From Bin87 sp965262485 (GTDB taxonomy: Bacteria > Chloroflexota > Dehalococcoidia > Lucifugimonadales > UBA3495), in contig OZ253540.1 in the NCBI GenBank assembly GCA_965262485.1, positions 496,001 to 560,000 of the forward strand: DNA of 64,000 nt, written 5' to 3'. The position numbers and the translations under genes were made by a program. Below the pieces are notes generated by a model. It had not been told where the DNA came from. It saw only the letters and a list, made by a program, of their open reading frames with translations, and searched no databases. Position 1 is the stretch's first letter; every line of letters begins with the position of its first letter. Shown piece by piece: positions 33,686-42,289 of the stretch.

Positions 33686-35104
33686 ATGACTGCGCCGACC
33701 GGCTCCGATCCTACGCCAGCGTTGGGCAACGCGCAGCCGACCGCGACCGCAGGGTCGGGCGCTTTTACGCCGGAACATTTCGCCGAGCTGGTGCTTCGAG
33801 TCCTGGACGAAGAGGGCGCCGAAGCGGCCGCTGCATTGATGCGGCGCATGTGTTCTGCTGACCAGGGCATTTTGCTGGAACGGACATCCGGCGATGTGCG
33901 ACGTGAGCTGCTGCCCTGGCTGACGCTGGAGGAGATTTCAGACATCCTGGACGAAGCGCCGACGGAATCGGCGGTTGTCATCACCCGGGAGTTGTCGGCG
34001 GAACGGGCCGCTGATCTGCTCGACGACGTTGATTCCCATACCGTGGTCGACATTCTGCAGGAATTGTCCGATCAACAGGCTTCGGCGATTGTGGAGGAAT
34101 TGGAACGCCCTCAGGATGTGGTCGCGCTACTACAGTATCCGTCGGATTCTGCCGGCGGCATGATGACGCCCGATTTCCCCCACGTGCGCCGGGACGATAC
34201 CACTGGCCTGGCTCTGGATGCGCTCCGGGTGTTCGGCGAGGACGCAGAGGGATTTGGCTGGGTGTGCGTGCTGGACAACGATCGCCGTTTGACAGGATAC
34301 GTCAGCATTGCTCAACTGGCGCTGGCCCGTCCGACGAGAACGGCGGGTGAGTTGGCGGATCAATGTGACTATCGGCTGGTATCAATATCGTCCGAAACCG
34401 ACCAGGAAGAAGCCCACCGGATCATGTCTAGATATAGGTTGAGCCTTCTCCCGGTAGTTGACGCCGAGCAACGGGTGTTGGGAGTGATACGGGCCGAGGA
34501 GATGATGAACGTAGCTGCCGAGGAAGCGACGGAGGACATGCTGCGAATCGCATCGGCGCCTGGCGACCGGGTGTTCGGCCCCGTGGGTTTGTCGGTTCTG
34601 CACCGGTTGCCCTGGTTGATAGTGAATCTTGGTACGGTGCTGCTGGCAGCGGCGGTGATCAGCGTCTTTGAAACAGCCATCACCGCCGCTGCCATGCTGG
34701 CCGTGTTTTTGCCCGTGGTGGCCGGGCAGGGAGGTATCGCGGGCACCCAAACTGTTACGCTGGTGGTGCGGGGGCTGGCGATAGGTGAGGTTCCCATGAA
34801 CGCAGGGTTGCGCCTGTTGGGTCGCGAGCTGGCGTTAGGACTGGTGCACGGGATTGTGTTAGCGTTGGTCGCCGGCGCTATTGGTTACGTTTGGAAGGGA
34901 AGCATCGGGCTGGCGTTGGGCCTGGCAATGGTGGGGAATTTACTGGTTGCAGCGCTAGCCGGAGCCGGCGTGCCGTTGATACTGAGGAAAATGCGCGTCG
35001 ACCCGGCGGTTTCGTCGGCGGTATTCGTAACCACCTTTACCGACATATTCGGGTTTCTGATTTTCCTGGGCGCCGGCGCGTGGTTCATTCTCTGGATCGG
35101 CTGA
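33686..35104 (+). CDS. mgtE: Magnesium transporter MgtE
   Basis: The 472-aa protein has the full MgtE layout. An N-terminal helical superfamily domain (about 20-140) is rich in DEAPTESA and VDILQELSD repeats. A CBS pair follows (about 150-270, YPSDSAGGMMTPDF, YRLSLLPVVDAEQRVLGVIRAEE), then five membrane helices containing FLPVVAGQGGIAGTQTVTLVVRG. The CBS pair senses cytosolic Mg2+ and gates the pore in known members. It starts 40 bp after uvrC. Confidence 0.97.
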   Translation: MTAPTGSDPTPALGNAQPTATAGSGAFTPEHFAELVLRVLDEEGAEAAAALMRRMCSADQGILLERTSGDVRRELLPWLTLEEISDILDEAPTESAVVITRELSAERAADLLDDVDSHTVVDILQELSDQQASAIVEELERPQDVVALLQYPSDSAGGMMTPDFPHVRRDDTTGLALDALRVFGEDAEGFGWVCVLDNDRRLTGYVSIAQLALARPTRTAGELADQCDYRLVSISSETDQEEAHRIMSRYRLSLLPVVDAEQRVLGVIRAEEMMNVAAEEATEDMLRIASAPGDRVFGPVGLSVLHRLPWLIVNLGTVLLAAAVISVFETAITAAAMLAVFLPVVAGQGGIAGTQTVTLVVRGLAIGEVPMNAGLRLLGRELALGLVHGIVLALVAGAIGYVWKGSIGLALGLAMVGNLLVAALAGAGVPLILRKMRVDPAVSSAVFVTTFTDIFGFLIFLGAGAWFILWIG

Positions 35105-35226
35105 CCGGACAGCGGGTTTGATGTGTTGCGGCGCAACGATGCCAGCCTGCTTGCATTGTTTTGCTGCGGTACATTACTATTGCCGGCAACAATCGGGCCT
35201 GGGCCCGATGCCGAGGGATGCTGGGA

Positions 35227-36009
35227 ATGATTAAGCTGAGCATCACGTTGCCCAACAGCGCACAGTTGTCCATCGAGGCTGATGACCCCGATATGATTCG
35301 TGAGGTATTGGGTTTCACCCTGCCTCAATTGGGGACGGTTGCCAACGATTTGGCGGCCGTCAACGGGGCAATTAGTGGCCATCCTACTTCGCCTAACGGT
35401 ATTGGAGATGGGGGTGATGCCGCCAGCATTCCGGAGAGTAAGGCGGATGGAACAGGGGTTTCTTCTGGCACGTTACAGGCCGCGGTGGAACCCGCAGCAG
35501 TATCGCACCGGGAGACGGAGATTGACCAGCAACCGGAGCCGCCCGGTCCCGCCGCAGCGCCGCAGCGGCCGGTGACGGTCGCTCCACCGCGGGCAGCGTC
35601 GGCTCCGGTTACCAGCGTAGTAAATCAAGAAACTGACGGAATCACGGCGGTTTACCCTTCTGAGCCGTCAACGCCCGCGGAGCAGGAATTCGTGGGTTTT
35701 TGCCAAAAGGTCAGCCCGTTGGGAGATATGCGTCGCGTAGTAGTAGCTGCCGAAGCATCGGCCCGATTCCTGCACACCAATTCTGTCGACCCCGATGAGT
35801 TGACACGATTGTTTACGCTGGCTCATTGGCCGCTGCCTCATAGCTTTGTGCAAACACTACGCAACGCGGCTCGTACCAAGTTTCGCTGGTTGGAACGAAT
35901 ACCCGGCCGGCCCGGCCATTACCGCGTTACCAACACCGGACGCAGCATCGTGCTCGGAGAGGGCGCCAACGCGGTTACCAGCACAGAGCCGGCAAGGCCC
36001 GCTGAATAG
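35227..36009 (+). CDS. Conserved hypothetical two-domain protein, 260 aa
   Basis: The N-terminal 45 residues are a beta-strand-rich mini-domain (MIKLSITLPNSAQLSIEADD). A Pro/Ala-rich linker of about 120 residues follows. The C-terminal domain (about 165-250) contains QKVSPLGDMRRVVVAAEASA, FVQTLRNAARTKFRWLE and HYRVTNTGRSIVLG. The last part has the look of a winged-helix fold: the helix LRNAARTKFRWLERI followed by a wing ending in TGR. I know of no characterised member. The start has GAGGG 9 nt upstream. Confidence 0.75.
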   Translation: MIKLSITLPNSAQLSIEADDPDMIREVLGFTLPQLGTVANDLAAVNGAISGHPTSPNGIGDGGDAASIPESKADGTGVSSGTLQAAVEPAAVSHRETEIDQQPEPPGPAAAPQRPVTVAPPRAASAPVTSVVNQETDGITAVYPSEPSTPAEQEFVGFCQKVSPLGDMRRVVVAAEASARFLHTNSVDPDELTRLFTLAHWPLPHSFVQTLRNAARTKFRWLERIPGRPGHYRVTNTGRSIVLGEGANAVTSTEPARPAE

Positions 36010-36072
36010 CCGGCTCAGGTCGAGGTCGAACCCTCAGCGGAACGGGCGCCAGACCGATGCGGCGGGCATGTC

Positions 36073-36377
36073 AGTAACTGTTCAGATTTGTGGGGATCTA
36101 CGGGCCATCCGGCCTCTCACAGAGGGGCAGCCAAGCACGGAAATTGCTTTGCAAGCCGACTCCGTCCTCACGCGTACCCACTTTGCCAAACCAGGCTGGT
36201 CTGCTGTCATTGCGAGGAGCGTAGCGACGTGGCAATCTCGTTGAGGTTGAACACACGTCGGCAAATCACCATTGCTACGGCGACGAGATTGCCACCCCCG
36301 TATCAAGTACGGGGTCGCAATGACACACTAAAGCGGGTACGCGTGAGGACTTCGTCCCCTCAAATGTGAACAATTAC
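36073..36377. mobile_element. MITE family R4, copy interrupted by an R2 element
   Basis: The outer ends are GTAACTGTTCA (36073) and, inverted, TGAACAATTAC (36377), matching the intact 105-bp element at 43459. Between them, at 36165-36349, is an R2-type unit with its own 15-bp perfect inverted ends (TCCTCACGCGTACCC). The copy is therefore nested: R2 landed inside R4. The remainder of the 36010-36485 gap holds nothing else that I can support. Confidence 0.68.
36165..36349. mobile_element. R2 repeat element (complete copy)
   Basis: This is a 185-bp unit with 15-bp perfect terminal inverted repeats TCCTCACGCGTACCC. The interior contains paired blocks of the type GTCATTGCGAGGAGCG and GGCAATCTCGTTGAGG that fold on themselves. 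There is no coding capacity. Confidence 0.68.
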
Positions 36378-36485
36378 GGTTCTCGCGTCGATTTGGTTGC
36401 GGTCGTGGGTGCGTAGTACAATCTCAGAACACAGAAGCGGGTGCTGCGGTGGATTAGAGCCGCATTGCGATAAGGAGAACGTTAG

Positions 36486-37904
36486 ATGAAGATGTATATC
36501 TGCGGGGAGTGGGTTGATCGCGACGACAAAATGTCCGTGATAAACCCTTTCGACCAGTCGGTTATTGATACCGTGCCACGCGGCACGTCCGCTGACGTTG
36601 ATGCCGCAATTACCAGTGCCGTGCGCGGCGCATCCGTGATGGCCAAGCTGCCTGCTCATCGGCGTTACACGATATTGAAGCGGGCCGCCGACCTGCTGGC
36701 TGAGAAAGCCGACGATCTGGCGGAGACGATCACCCGGGAAGAGGGGAAGGTCATCGCAGAAGGACGGGCCGAGGTACAGCGCGCAATCCAAACGATTACG
36801 CTGTCGGCTGAAGAATCAAAGCGACTGCACGGCGAGACCGTACCACTGGATGCCGCTCCGGGCATCGTAAGTCAGTTTGGTTTTACGATTCGCGTACCGG
36901 TGGGAGTAGTCGCGGCCATCGCTCCATTCAACTTCCCGCTGAATCTGGTGTGCCACAAGGTGGGGCCGGCCCTGGCCGGAGGCAACGCCGTGATTTTGAA
37001 ACCGGCCGGAGACACACCCCTTTCGGCGCTGAAACTGACCGAGATTTTGCTTGAAGCAGGATTGCCGGAAGAAGCGATGCAGACGGTTACCGGCTCCGGC
37101 GGCGAGATGGGGGATGCCATCACCGGGGATCCCAGAGTCAGGAAGATTACCTTTACCGGCAGCATGGAAGTCGGCGACCGAATCTGTCGAAACGCCGGTA
37201 TCAAGAAGGTAACGATGGAGCTGGGGTCCAACAGCCCGCTCATCATCATGTCGGACGCCGACATAGAAAAGGTCGCTGCGGCAACTGTTGCCAGCGGGTT
37301 TTCCAACGCCGGCCAGGTGTGTATCTCGACGCAGCGGGTGTTTGCGGCCCGGGCGATTTATGCCGACCTGCTGGATGCCCTGGTGCGGCCCACGCAGGAA
37401 TTCAACGCTGGCAACCCTTTCGACGAGGACGTAAAGATGGGCCCCATGATCCGTCAGGCCGACGCCGAGCGTGTCGAGAGCTGGATCGCGGAGGCAGTGG
37501 GCCAGGGGGCGAGAGTCATCGCCGGCGGAGATCGCGAGGGTACGCTGCACACCGCGACGGTGATTGCCGACGCGCTTCCTGACATGCTGATTTCCAGGGA
37601 AGAACTGTTTGGCCCGGCCATTGCCGTCAGCGCATTTGATGATATTGACGATGCGATAGCCAAAGCCAACGATTCCCGCTTTGGGCTTTCCGCGGGGATA
37701 TTCACGCAGAACGTGGATTGGGCGATGCGGTTCGCGCAGGAGGTCCATTCCGGAAATCTGCACATCAACGCATCCCCACAGTGGCGGGCTGACGTGATGC
37801 CTTATGGGGGCCTGAAAGACAGCGGGATGGGCAAGGAAGGCCCGGCATACGCCATTGACGAGATGACCGAATTGAAGATGGTCGTATTCCATCTTGGTGT
37901 CTAA
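36486..37904 (+). CDS. NAD(P)-dependent aldehyde dehydrogenase
   Basis: The 472-aa protein is an ALDH-superfamily enzyme. The general base Glu245 lies in TMELGSNSP and the nucleophile Cys279 in NAGQVCIST. The NAD-binding ILKPAGDTPLSALK and the APFNFPLNLVCHKVGPAL region are intact. Its closest general resemblance is to the lactaldehyde and glyceraldehyde-3-phosphate (non-phosphorylating) dehydrogenase groups, so the substrate is uncertain. A hairpin and a PIG-L deacetylase gene follow. Confidence 0.95.
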   Translation: MKMYICGEWVDRDDKMSVINPFDQSVIDTVPRGTSADVDAAITSAVRGASVMAKLPAHRRYTILKRAADLLAEKADDLAETITREEGKVIAEGRAEVQRAIQTITLSAEESKRLHGETVPLDAAPGIVSQFGFTIRVPVGVVAAIAPFNFPLNLVCHKVGPALAGGNAVILKPAGDTPLSALKLTEILLEAGLPEEAMQTVTGSGGEMGDAITGDPRVRKITFTGSMEVGDRICRNAGIKKVTMELGSNSPLIIMSDADIEKVAAATVASGFSNAGQVCISTQRVFAARAIYADLLDALVRPTQEFNAGNPFDEDVKMGPMIRQADAERVESWIAEAVGQGARVIAGGDREGTLHTATVIADALPDMLISREELFGPAIAVSAFDDIDDAIAKANDSRFGLSAGIFTQNVDWAMRFAQEVHSGNLHINASPQWRADVMPYGGLKDSGMGKEGPAYAIDEMTELKMVVFHLGV

Positions 37905-37924
37905 ACTGTCCCGGTTCCAATCCC

Positions 37925-37949
37925 AACCCCCTCCGCTCCGGAGGGGGTT
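37925..37949 (+). terminator. Hairpin after the aldehyde dehydrogenase gene
   Basis: Perfect 11-bp arms AACCCCCTCCG/CGGAGGGGGTT with a 3-nt loop begin 20 bp after the stop. There is no long U-tract, so this may terminate or only protect the mRNA end. Confidence 0.5.
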
Positions 37950-37969
37950 ATGCTTATCGGAGAGGTGGA

Positions 37970-38782
37970 ATGACCAGCAGACCGCACGGAATTGACGGCT
38001 GGGGATATGCTTCCCAGGAATATGTTCCCGCACCCCGATTGATGACGCACATACCATCCGGCGCGTTGGTGGTAACTCCTCACCCCGATGATGCCGAAGG
38101 TGGATGCGGGGCGGCCATGGCCCGTTGGATTGCCGAAGCGGGAACTCATGTGGTTGTGCTGATGTCAACCAACGGCAACAAAGGCACCGGAGACAAGTCA
38201 TTCACTCCCGAGTCCCTGGCTGCCACCCGTGAGATCGAGCAACAGAATGCTTCCCGCGTTTTGGGGGTGGACGAGGTGGTGTTCCTGCGGTACGGAGACG
38301 GGGAACTGGAAGACACGCTCAAGTATCGTGCGGAAGTGGTGCGTGAAATCCGCCGGCACAAGCCGGAGGTCATCTTTTGCATCGACCCGTACCGCGTCAC
38401 TTCCCACACTCACCGGGACCACCGCAGGAGCGGGCAGGTGGCCCTGGATGCGGCGTTTTCATACGCCTGGAGTCGGCTGGATTTTCCGGAGCAGATTACC
38501 GACGAGGGCCTGGAAACGCACCAGGTCAAGGAAGCGTTGCTGTGGGGGTCAGAACGGCCTGATACGTTCATCGAAATTAACGAGGAACACATCCGCCTGA
38601 AGGCCGAATCCCTCAGCGCACACGTGTCGCAGATGGGAACACGCACACCCGCAGATCGCTTGGAGCGCATGACCGAAGGTTGCCGTATGCAGGGTGAGCG
38701 TTGCGGGACTCCGTTTGCTGAAGGGTTCCGCCGCATCGAGTTCAATCTTGGCACCGATGAATGGTGGCTGTTGAACCGTTGA
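37970..38782 (+). CDS. PIG-L family deacetylase
   Basis: This is a zinc-dependent N-deacetylase of the LmbE/PIG-L superfamily, 270 aa. The first metal motif HPDD is at 38-41 (PHPDDAEGG). The second ligand pair lies in HTHRDHRRSG (near 145). FLRYGDGELEDTLKYRAEV is the usual stretch between them. Members deacetylate GlcNAc-linked lipids or small glycosides, but the substrate here is unknown. It lies 65 bp after the aldehyde dehydrogenase gene. Confidence 0.93.
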   Translation: MTSRPHGIDGWGYASQEYVPAPRLMTHIPSGALVVTPHPDDAEGGCGAAMARWIAEAGTHVVVLMSTNGNKGTGDKSFTPESLAATREIEQQNASRVLGVDEVVFLRYGDGELEDTLKYRAEVVREIRRHKPEVIFCIDPYRVTSHTHRDHRRSGQVALDAAFSYAWSRLDFPEQITDEGLETHQVKEALLWGSERPDTFIEINEEHIRLKAESLSAHVSQMGTRTPADRLERMTEGCRMQGERCGTPFAEGFRRIEFNLGTDEWWLLNR

Positions 38783-38798
38783 CGGTTACGTGGGTCAG

Positions 38799-39404
38799 TT
38801 ACGTGGTTATGGCGGCGATGATCTCATCCGCACTGGCGACCCAGGCCATCCTTGGGAAAATGGTGTCCATGCAGACCTCATGCTCCACTACGGTTGCGGC
38901 AGCGCAGCAGTCGCGGGCCACGATGCAGTCGTAGTCCTTATCCCGGGCATCGCGGAGCGAACCCTCCACAACGCCGGTGGTTGAATAACCCGTGAGGATG
39001 AGCGTGGTTATCCCGAACCGCCGCAGGAAAACCTCAATGTCAGTGGTATTGAACGGGCTGGTGGTGTGCTTGACGATCACCGGATCGCCGGGCAACGGGG
39101 CAAGCTCTGAAACCACCTCGGCGTCAGCGCTGCCTTCGGTTAGACGAGGGCCAGCGTCGGCGGCGGAAGCCGGCGCGCCGAAGGGAGGGCGGGGGGCATC
39201 GCGACGATCAGCGCGCCGGGTTACCTTCACGTAGATGACCGGCATTGCTGCCGCACGGGCCGCTTCCAGCAGGCGGGCGCCGTTGGCGATGATCTCGGCT
39301 CCGGTCAACGGCTGGACGGGCATTGCATTCCCTTTCACCAACTCGTTTTGCATGTCCTGGATCAGCAGTGCGGTGGTTTGAGGATTTATGGCTATATCCG
39401 GCAT
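38799..39404 (-). CDS. Isochorismatase-family hydrolase lacking the usual cysteine
   Basis: The 201-aa protein has the family fold with Asp17 (LLIQDMQNE) and Lys112 (VIVKHTTSPF) of the catalytic triad. At the nucleophile position the typical G-x-x-T-x-x-C-V-E reads GYSTTGVVEGSL, so Val replaces Cys. True isochorismatases such as PhzD also lack the Cys, so the enzyme may hydrolyse vinyl ethers rather than amides, or it may be inactive. GGAGG stands 6 nt before the ATG. It is convergent with the PIG-L deacetylase gene. Confidence 0.88.
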   Translation of the reverse strand: MPDIAINPQTTALLIQDMQNELVKGNAMPVQPLTGAEIIANGARLLEAARAAAMPVIYVKVTRRADRRDAPRPPFGAPASAADAGPRLTEGSADAEVVSELAPLPGDPVIVKHTTSPFNTTDIEVFLRRFGITTLILTGYSTTGVVEGSLRDARDKDYDCIVARDCCAAATVVEHEVCMDTIFPRMAWVASADEIIAAITT

Positions 39405-39434
39405 TGATTACCTCCAGCGGGATGGTGTTGCAAG

Positions 39435-40202
39435 TTACGGTGGGTTAGACGAAGGATGGGAGCAGGTATCGGGAAACACTGGACCGCCGGCGGTGTGCTT
39501 GACCCCGTAGGCTCTCATCATAGACGAAGTGTTGCTCCTGGCTATGGAGCGAAATATGTTGGCGACAATCCCGCTGTTGCGTCGGACGGTTTGATGAGGC
39601 GCCGGCACGACCACGCCGGGAGTCGGTTCCAGCAGGCCCCAACGGGTGGGGACTCTCTCGGCGAGCACCACTCCGGGGGGAGCCATGATGTAGTGAAAAT
39701 TGGCCGCAGCGAGAAACTTGGGATTGTGAAATTTGGTTGAAACCGAGGTGTGGCGTTCCCGCAGCCGTTCCTGCTCCGCGGTGAGGCGGTCCAGGTCGGC
39801 GCGAGCGGTGCGATAGGCGGGAGTTTCCTGCCGGTGGGCATCGGTTCCGCCGAATCCGTGTTGCTGCGACTGAACCAGCGTTTGATTGGCCAGGGCAATG
39901 CGGCGTTCCAGCGAACACATACTCCTGCGGAGACGTTGGACGTCAGCCGGTGTATTGTTGTCGCGGGCGAAATCCGAGCGGCTGGTTTTGACCTCCACAG
40001 CGTAAACCGTGTTGGATGGGCCGACCGCTACGACATCTACTATGGCCCCCCAGGGTCCGTGCAGGCGGACCTCGAAGGCAATGGTTCGGCAACCGGCGAC
40101 GTTATAGAGCCATTCCCATGCCGCCCATTTCAACCGATAGGTAAGTTGAGACTCACTCGCCAGTTTGAATCGCTCGGCGTCCAGCATCTCTGTACACAAC
40201 AT
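39435..40202 (-). CDS. MmcB-like DNA-repair/nuclease-fold protein
   Basis: The 255-aa protein has WGAIVDVVAVG followed by VYAVEVKTSRSDF, the core of a PD-(D/E)xK fold as in MmcB-type proteins. A long helical middle section follows (about 85-150), then FLAAANFHYIMAPPGVV, which also fits MmcB. The C-terminal tail is low in predicted structure. MmcB is linked to translesion repair in some bacteria, but the link here is by resemblance. A TTG start two codons upstream is also possible. It is the first gene of a short accessory cluster. Confidence 0.72.
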   Translation of the reverse strand: MLCTEMLDAERFKLASESQLTYRLKWAAWEWLYNVAGCRTIAFEVRLHGPWGAIVDVVAVGPSNTVYAVEVKTSRSDFARDNNTPADVQRLRRSMCSLERRIALANQTLVQSQQHGFGGTDAHRQETPAYRTARADLDRLTAEQERLRERHTSVSTKFHNPKFLAAANFHYIMAPPGVVLAERVPTRWGLLEPTPGVVVPAPHQTVRRNSGIVANIFRSIARSNTSSMMRAYGVKHTAGGPVFPDTCSHPSSNPP

Positions 40203-40234
40203 GACCAATGGCGATCTCGTTGACCTGTCAGCGG

Positions 40235-41254
40235 TTATTGCTCCTTGAGTTGGGAAACTATGCGGCGGAGCTGTGCCTGTTCAGCATCGTTCGAGGTCTG
40301 GATCGAAAAGTGCATTTCGTCGACCAAACCACCGTATTTCTCCTTGAACAGGCCTGGAATATCGCCATACTCACCGATGATCGCAAAGGCGTGCAGCATG
40401 TCATCGGGTACCAGGTCGCCCATCTCCTCCCATTTGCCTTCCAGAGAAAGTCGGTGCAGCTGGCGGCCGATGTCCTCAAAGCCGTGGCATTCAAGAACGG
40501 GGAAGTAAGTACGAGTGGAAGAGTAAAAGGCGATCCGGCGCCTGGTCTCCGCTTCCTGATCCCTGATGGCGGCCTGGTTGGGTCCGGTAACTATGAAGCC
40601 ACCTCCGACCAGGGAGATGTCGCCCGGATCGCGGCCGGCGCGTCGGGCTCCTTCGGATATATTGGGTTTGACCACCTGCCGGACGTATTCGGGGGAAGTG
40701 AGACTGTGGAGCATGAGACCGTCGCTGCACTCCCCGGCAACCAGGCAGTTGTAGCCGTTGACGGCGGCGGTAAAAACTTGAGGATGGGCGTATTCGCTGG
40801 GCCCGGGGCTGAAAAACGGCGTCATGAGAGAGAACTGGTAGAAATCGCCGGCGTATTCAAGATTGCTGCCAGTATCCCAACAATTCCAGATAGCCCGGAG
40901 GGACTGAACGTACTCTCGGAGGCGTGGGCCCGGCGAACCCCAACGGGTGGAAAACCGGCGTTCAATGTGTCCCTTCACCTGGGTGCCCAGACCGAGACGG
41001 AACCGGCCACTGCTGGAATCTTGCAGATCGCGGGCCGTATGGGCCAGCACCATGGGCGAACGGGGAAATGCTATAGCGACGTGGGTTTCCAGGGTGACAC
41101 GACTGGTGGTAGTGGCGGCAACCGCCAGCGGCAGAAACGGATCGTGGGCGGTTTCGTTGGCAGCGATTCCGTCGTAACCCATCGACTCCGCCCAGGCGGC
41201 TTCGGCGGCGACTCCGTTCAGGTCACGGGATTTGAGGGAATACACGACTCTCAT
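40235..41254 (-). CDS. LLM-class F420-dependent oxidoreductase
   Basis: This is a luciferase-like monooxygenase family TIM barrel of 339 aa. It starts MRVVYSLKSRDLNGVAAEAAWAE and contains YDGIAANETAHDPFLPL, TSRVTLETHVAIAFPRSPM and RFRLGLGTQVKGHIERRF, patterns of an F420-using subgroup (TIGR03617-like). The substrate is unknown. AGGAG lies 5 nt before the ATG. Its start region overlaps an Mrr-like fragment read in another frame. Confidence 0.9.
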   Translation of the reverse strand: MRVVYSLKSRDLNGVAAEAAWAESMGYDGIAANETAHDPFLPLAVAATTTSRVTLETHVAIAFPRSPMVLAHTARDLQDSSSGRFRLGLGTQVKGHIERRFSTRWGSPGPRLREYVQSLRAIWNCWDTGSNLEYAGDFYQFSLMTPFFSPGPSEYAHPQVFTAAVNGYNCLVAGECSDGLMLHSLTSPEYVRQVVKPNISEGARRAGRDPGDISLVGGGFIVTGPNQAAIRDQEAETRRRIAFYSSTRTYFPVLECHGFEDIGRQLHRLSLEGKWEEMGDLVPDDMLHAFAIIGEYGDIPGLFKEKYGGLVDEMHFSIQTSNDAEQAQLRRIVSQLKEQ

Positions 41255-41501
41255 GGGCGCTCCTGTTGGGAATGGCTTTTGATTTTTGATGAGCCGGATT
41301 CACTTGGATTGGTACCAACTCGAACTTTAGCCCCAGCATTTCCTGAAAATCATCAGGGATGTCATTCCAATATTCGATCAGCAAATCCGACAGTTGGCTA
41401 CCGTTAATCAGGCCGATACGTGGGAAGCCCGATTCTGTCGCTGCTTCACATGCGCCGTGTGCCTTCCCGTTTTGTGCGCGAACGCATGAAACGTTCATCA
41501 T
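41223..41501 (-). pseudogene. Remnant of an Mrr-type restriction endonuclease (C-terminal piece)
   Basis: Within this 92-residue reading, PRIGLINGSQLSDLLIEYWN and DIPDDFQEMLGLKFELVP match the C-terminal end of Mrr-family nucleases (typically I-L-I-D-G-x-x-L-x-x-L-L-I-E-H-W-D). The upstream nuclease core is absent and the segment overlaps the LLM oxidoreductase start, so this is most likely a decayed fragment. The resemblance is by eye. Confidence 0.55.
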
Positions 41502-41524
41502 AGTATGCCTGCCATGATCTCTGG

Positions 41525-41854
41525 TTAATATCCTGACGCGTCAGGATATTCTTTCCGGTAGATGGTGATTCCGAACGCGTCGATGTGACGCTTTAGTGGC
41601 GGGTGTTTGATGCTGCCGTAATCTTGTATGTCGCATTTCTGGGGGATGTTCAAGTCTTGCAGGTCCAGCGCCAGCCGCCCCAGCCGATACTCGTCCAAAA
41701 TCCCGTGGGTCGCCAGGTCGTAATCCGAGCGTGGCGTTGCCTGGCCGGTGGCGCGCGAGCCGAACAGCGTTACCGTCGTCAGCTCCGGGTAAGCGGCGAA
41801 AACCCGGTTCATCTGGTCCCAGGTTGCCGGCGGCAGGTCAGGGGCTTTCATCAT
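41525..41854 (-). CDS. MNT-type minimal nucleotidyltransferase (antitoxin MntA-like)
   Basis: The 109-aa protein has the nucleotidyltransferase signature TLFGSRATGQATPRSDYDLA (near 30-50), with GSRATG and the Asp pair of SDYD. Such small proteins act as antitoxins that adenylylate HEPN toxins. It overlaps the HEPN gene by 17 nt. A MNT/HEPN pair of this kind is normally a two-gene toxin-antitoxin module. Confidence 0.9.
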   Translation of the reverse strand: MMKAPDLPPATWDQMNRVFAAYPELTTVTLFGSRATGQATPRSDYDLATHGILDEYRLGRLALDLQDLNIPQKCDIQDYGSIKHPPLKRHIDAFGITIYRKEYPDASGY

Positions 41855-42263
41855 CGAGCAGCTCCAGGCTCAACCGTTGGTAGAGGTTGTCGAGGACGGC
41901 CAGGTAGCGATTGCGAATGTTTTCAATCACTGTCTGAAACCTTGCAAAGTCGTAGGTATGCGGCATCAAGTTGCGGTCAATGAGCATATCCATCCAAGCG
42001 TCCCCGTCGGCAATCAGTTTGGCGGCGAATGCTTCTCGGATGACGTTGCGCGGCGTTATTTCGGATAGGGTAACTCCGGCGTATTCCAGGCGGTCTTTGA
42101 GCGTCAGCCAGGCCAGCTCGAACGTATATTCAAAGCGCTGGATAGCCCCTTCACGCTCCAGCTCGTTAAGTTCCGCAACCTTTCGCTCCATCGCCTCGTG
42201 CAACAGGGTATACGCACGGGAAAAATTACGAAACCTAAAATGCCAACGCACTTCCCGGCTCAT
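41838..42263 (-). CDS. HEPN-domain protein, nucleotidyltransferase substrate-binding (HI0074) type
   Basis: The 141-aa four-helix protein has FRNFSRAYTLLHEAM at the start and the family motif RNLMPHTYD near 110, which supplies an R-x4-H pair. HI0074-type proteins pair with MNT partners; in toxin-antitoxin modules the HEPN member is an RNase toxin. The gene lies upstream of the MNT gene and overlaps it by 17 nt. Confidence 0.9.
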   Translation of the reverse strand: MSREVRWHFRFRNFSRAYTLLHEAMERKVAELNELEREGAIQRFEYTFELAWLTLKDRLEYAGVTLSEITPRNVIREAFAAKLIADGDAWMDMLIDRNLMPHTYDFARFQTVIENIRNRYLAVLDNLYQRLSLELLDDESP

Positions 42264-42289
42264 CTCTGTTCCTCTCGCAGCGCTGCTGG

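Noticed and set aside
36816..38201. Long minus-strand reading (about 461 aa) opposite the aldehyde dehydrogenase
   Set aside because: It is antisense to a clear ALDH gene and has no motif.
40208..41407. Long plus-strand reading (about 399 aa) opposite the LLM oxidoreductase
   Set aside because: It is antisense to a clear LLM family gene; its composition is typical of a GC-rich antisense shadow.
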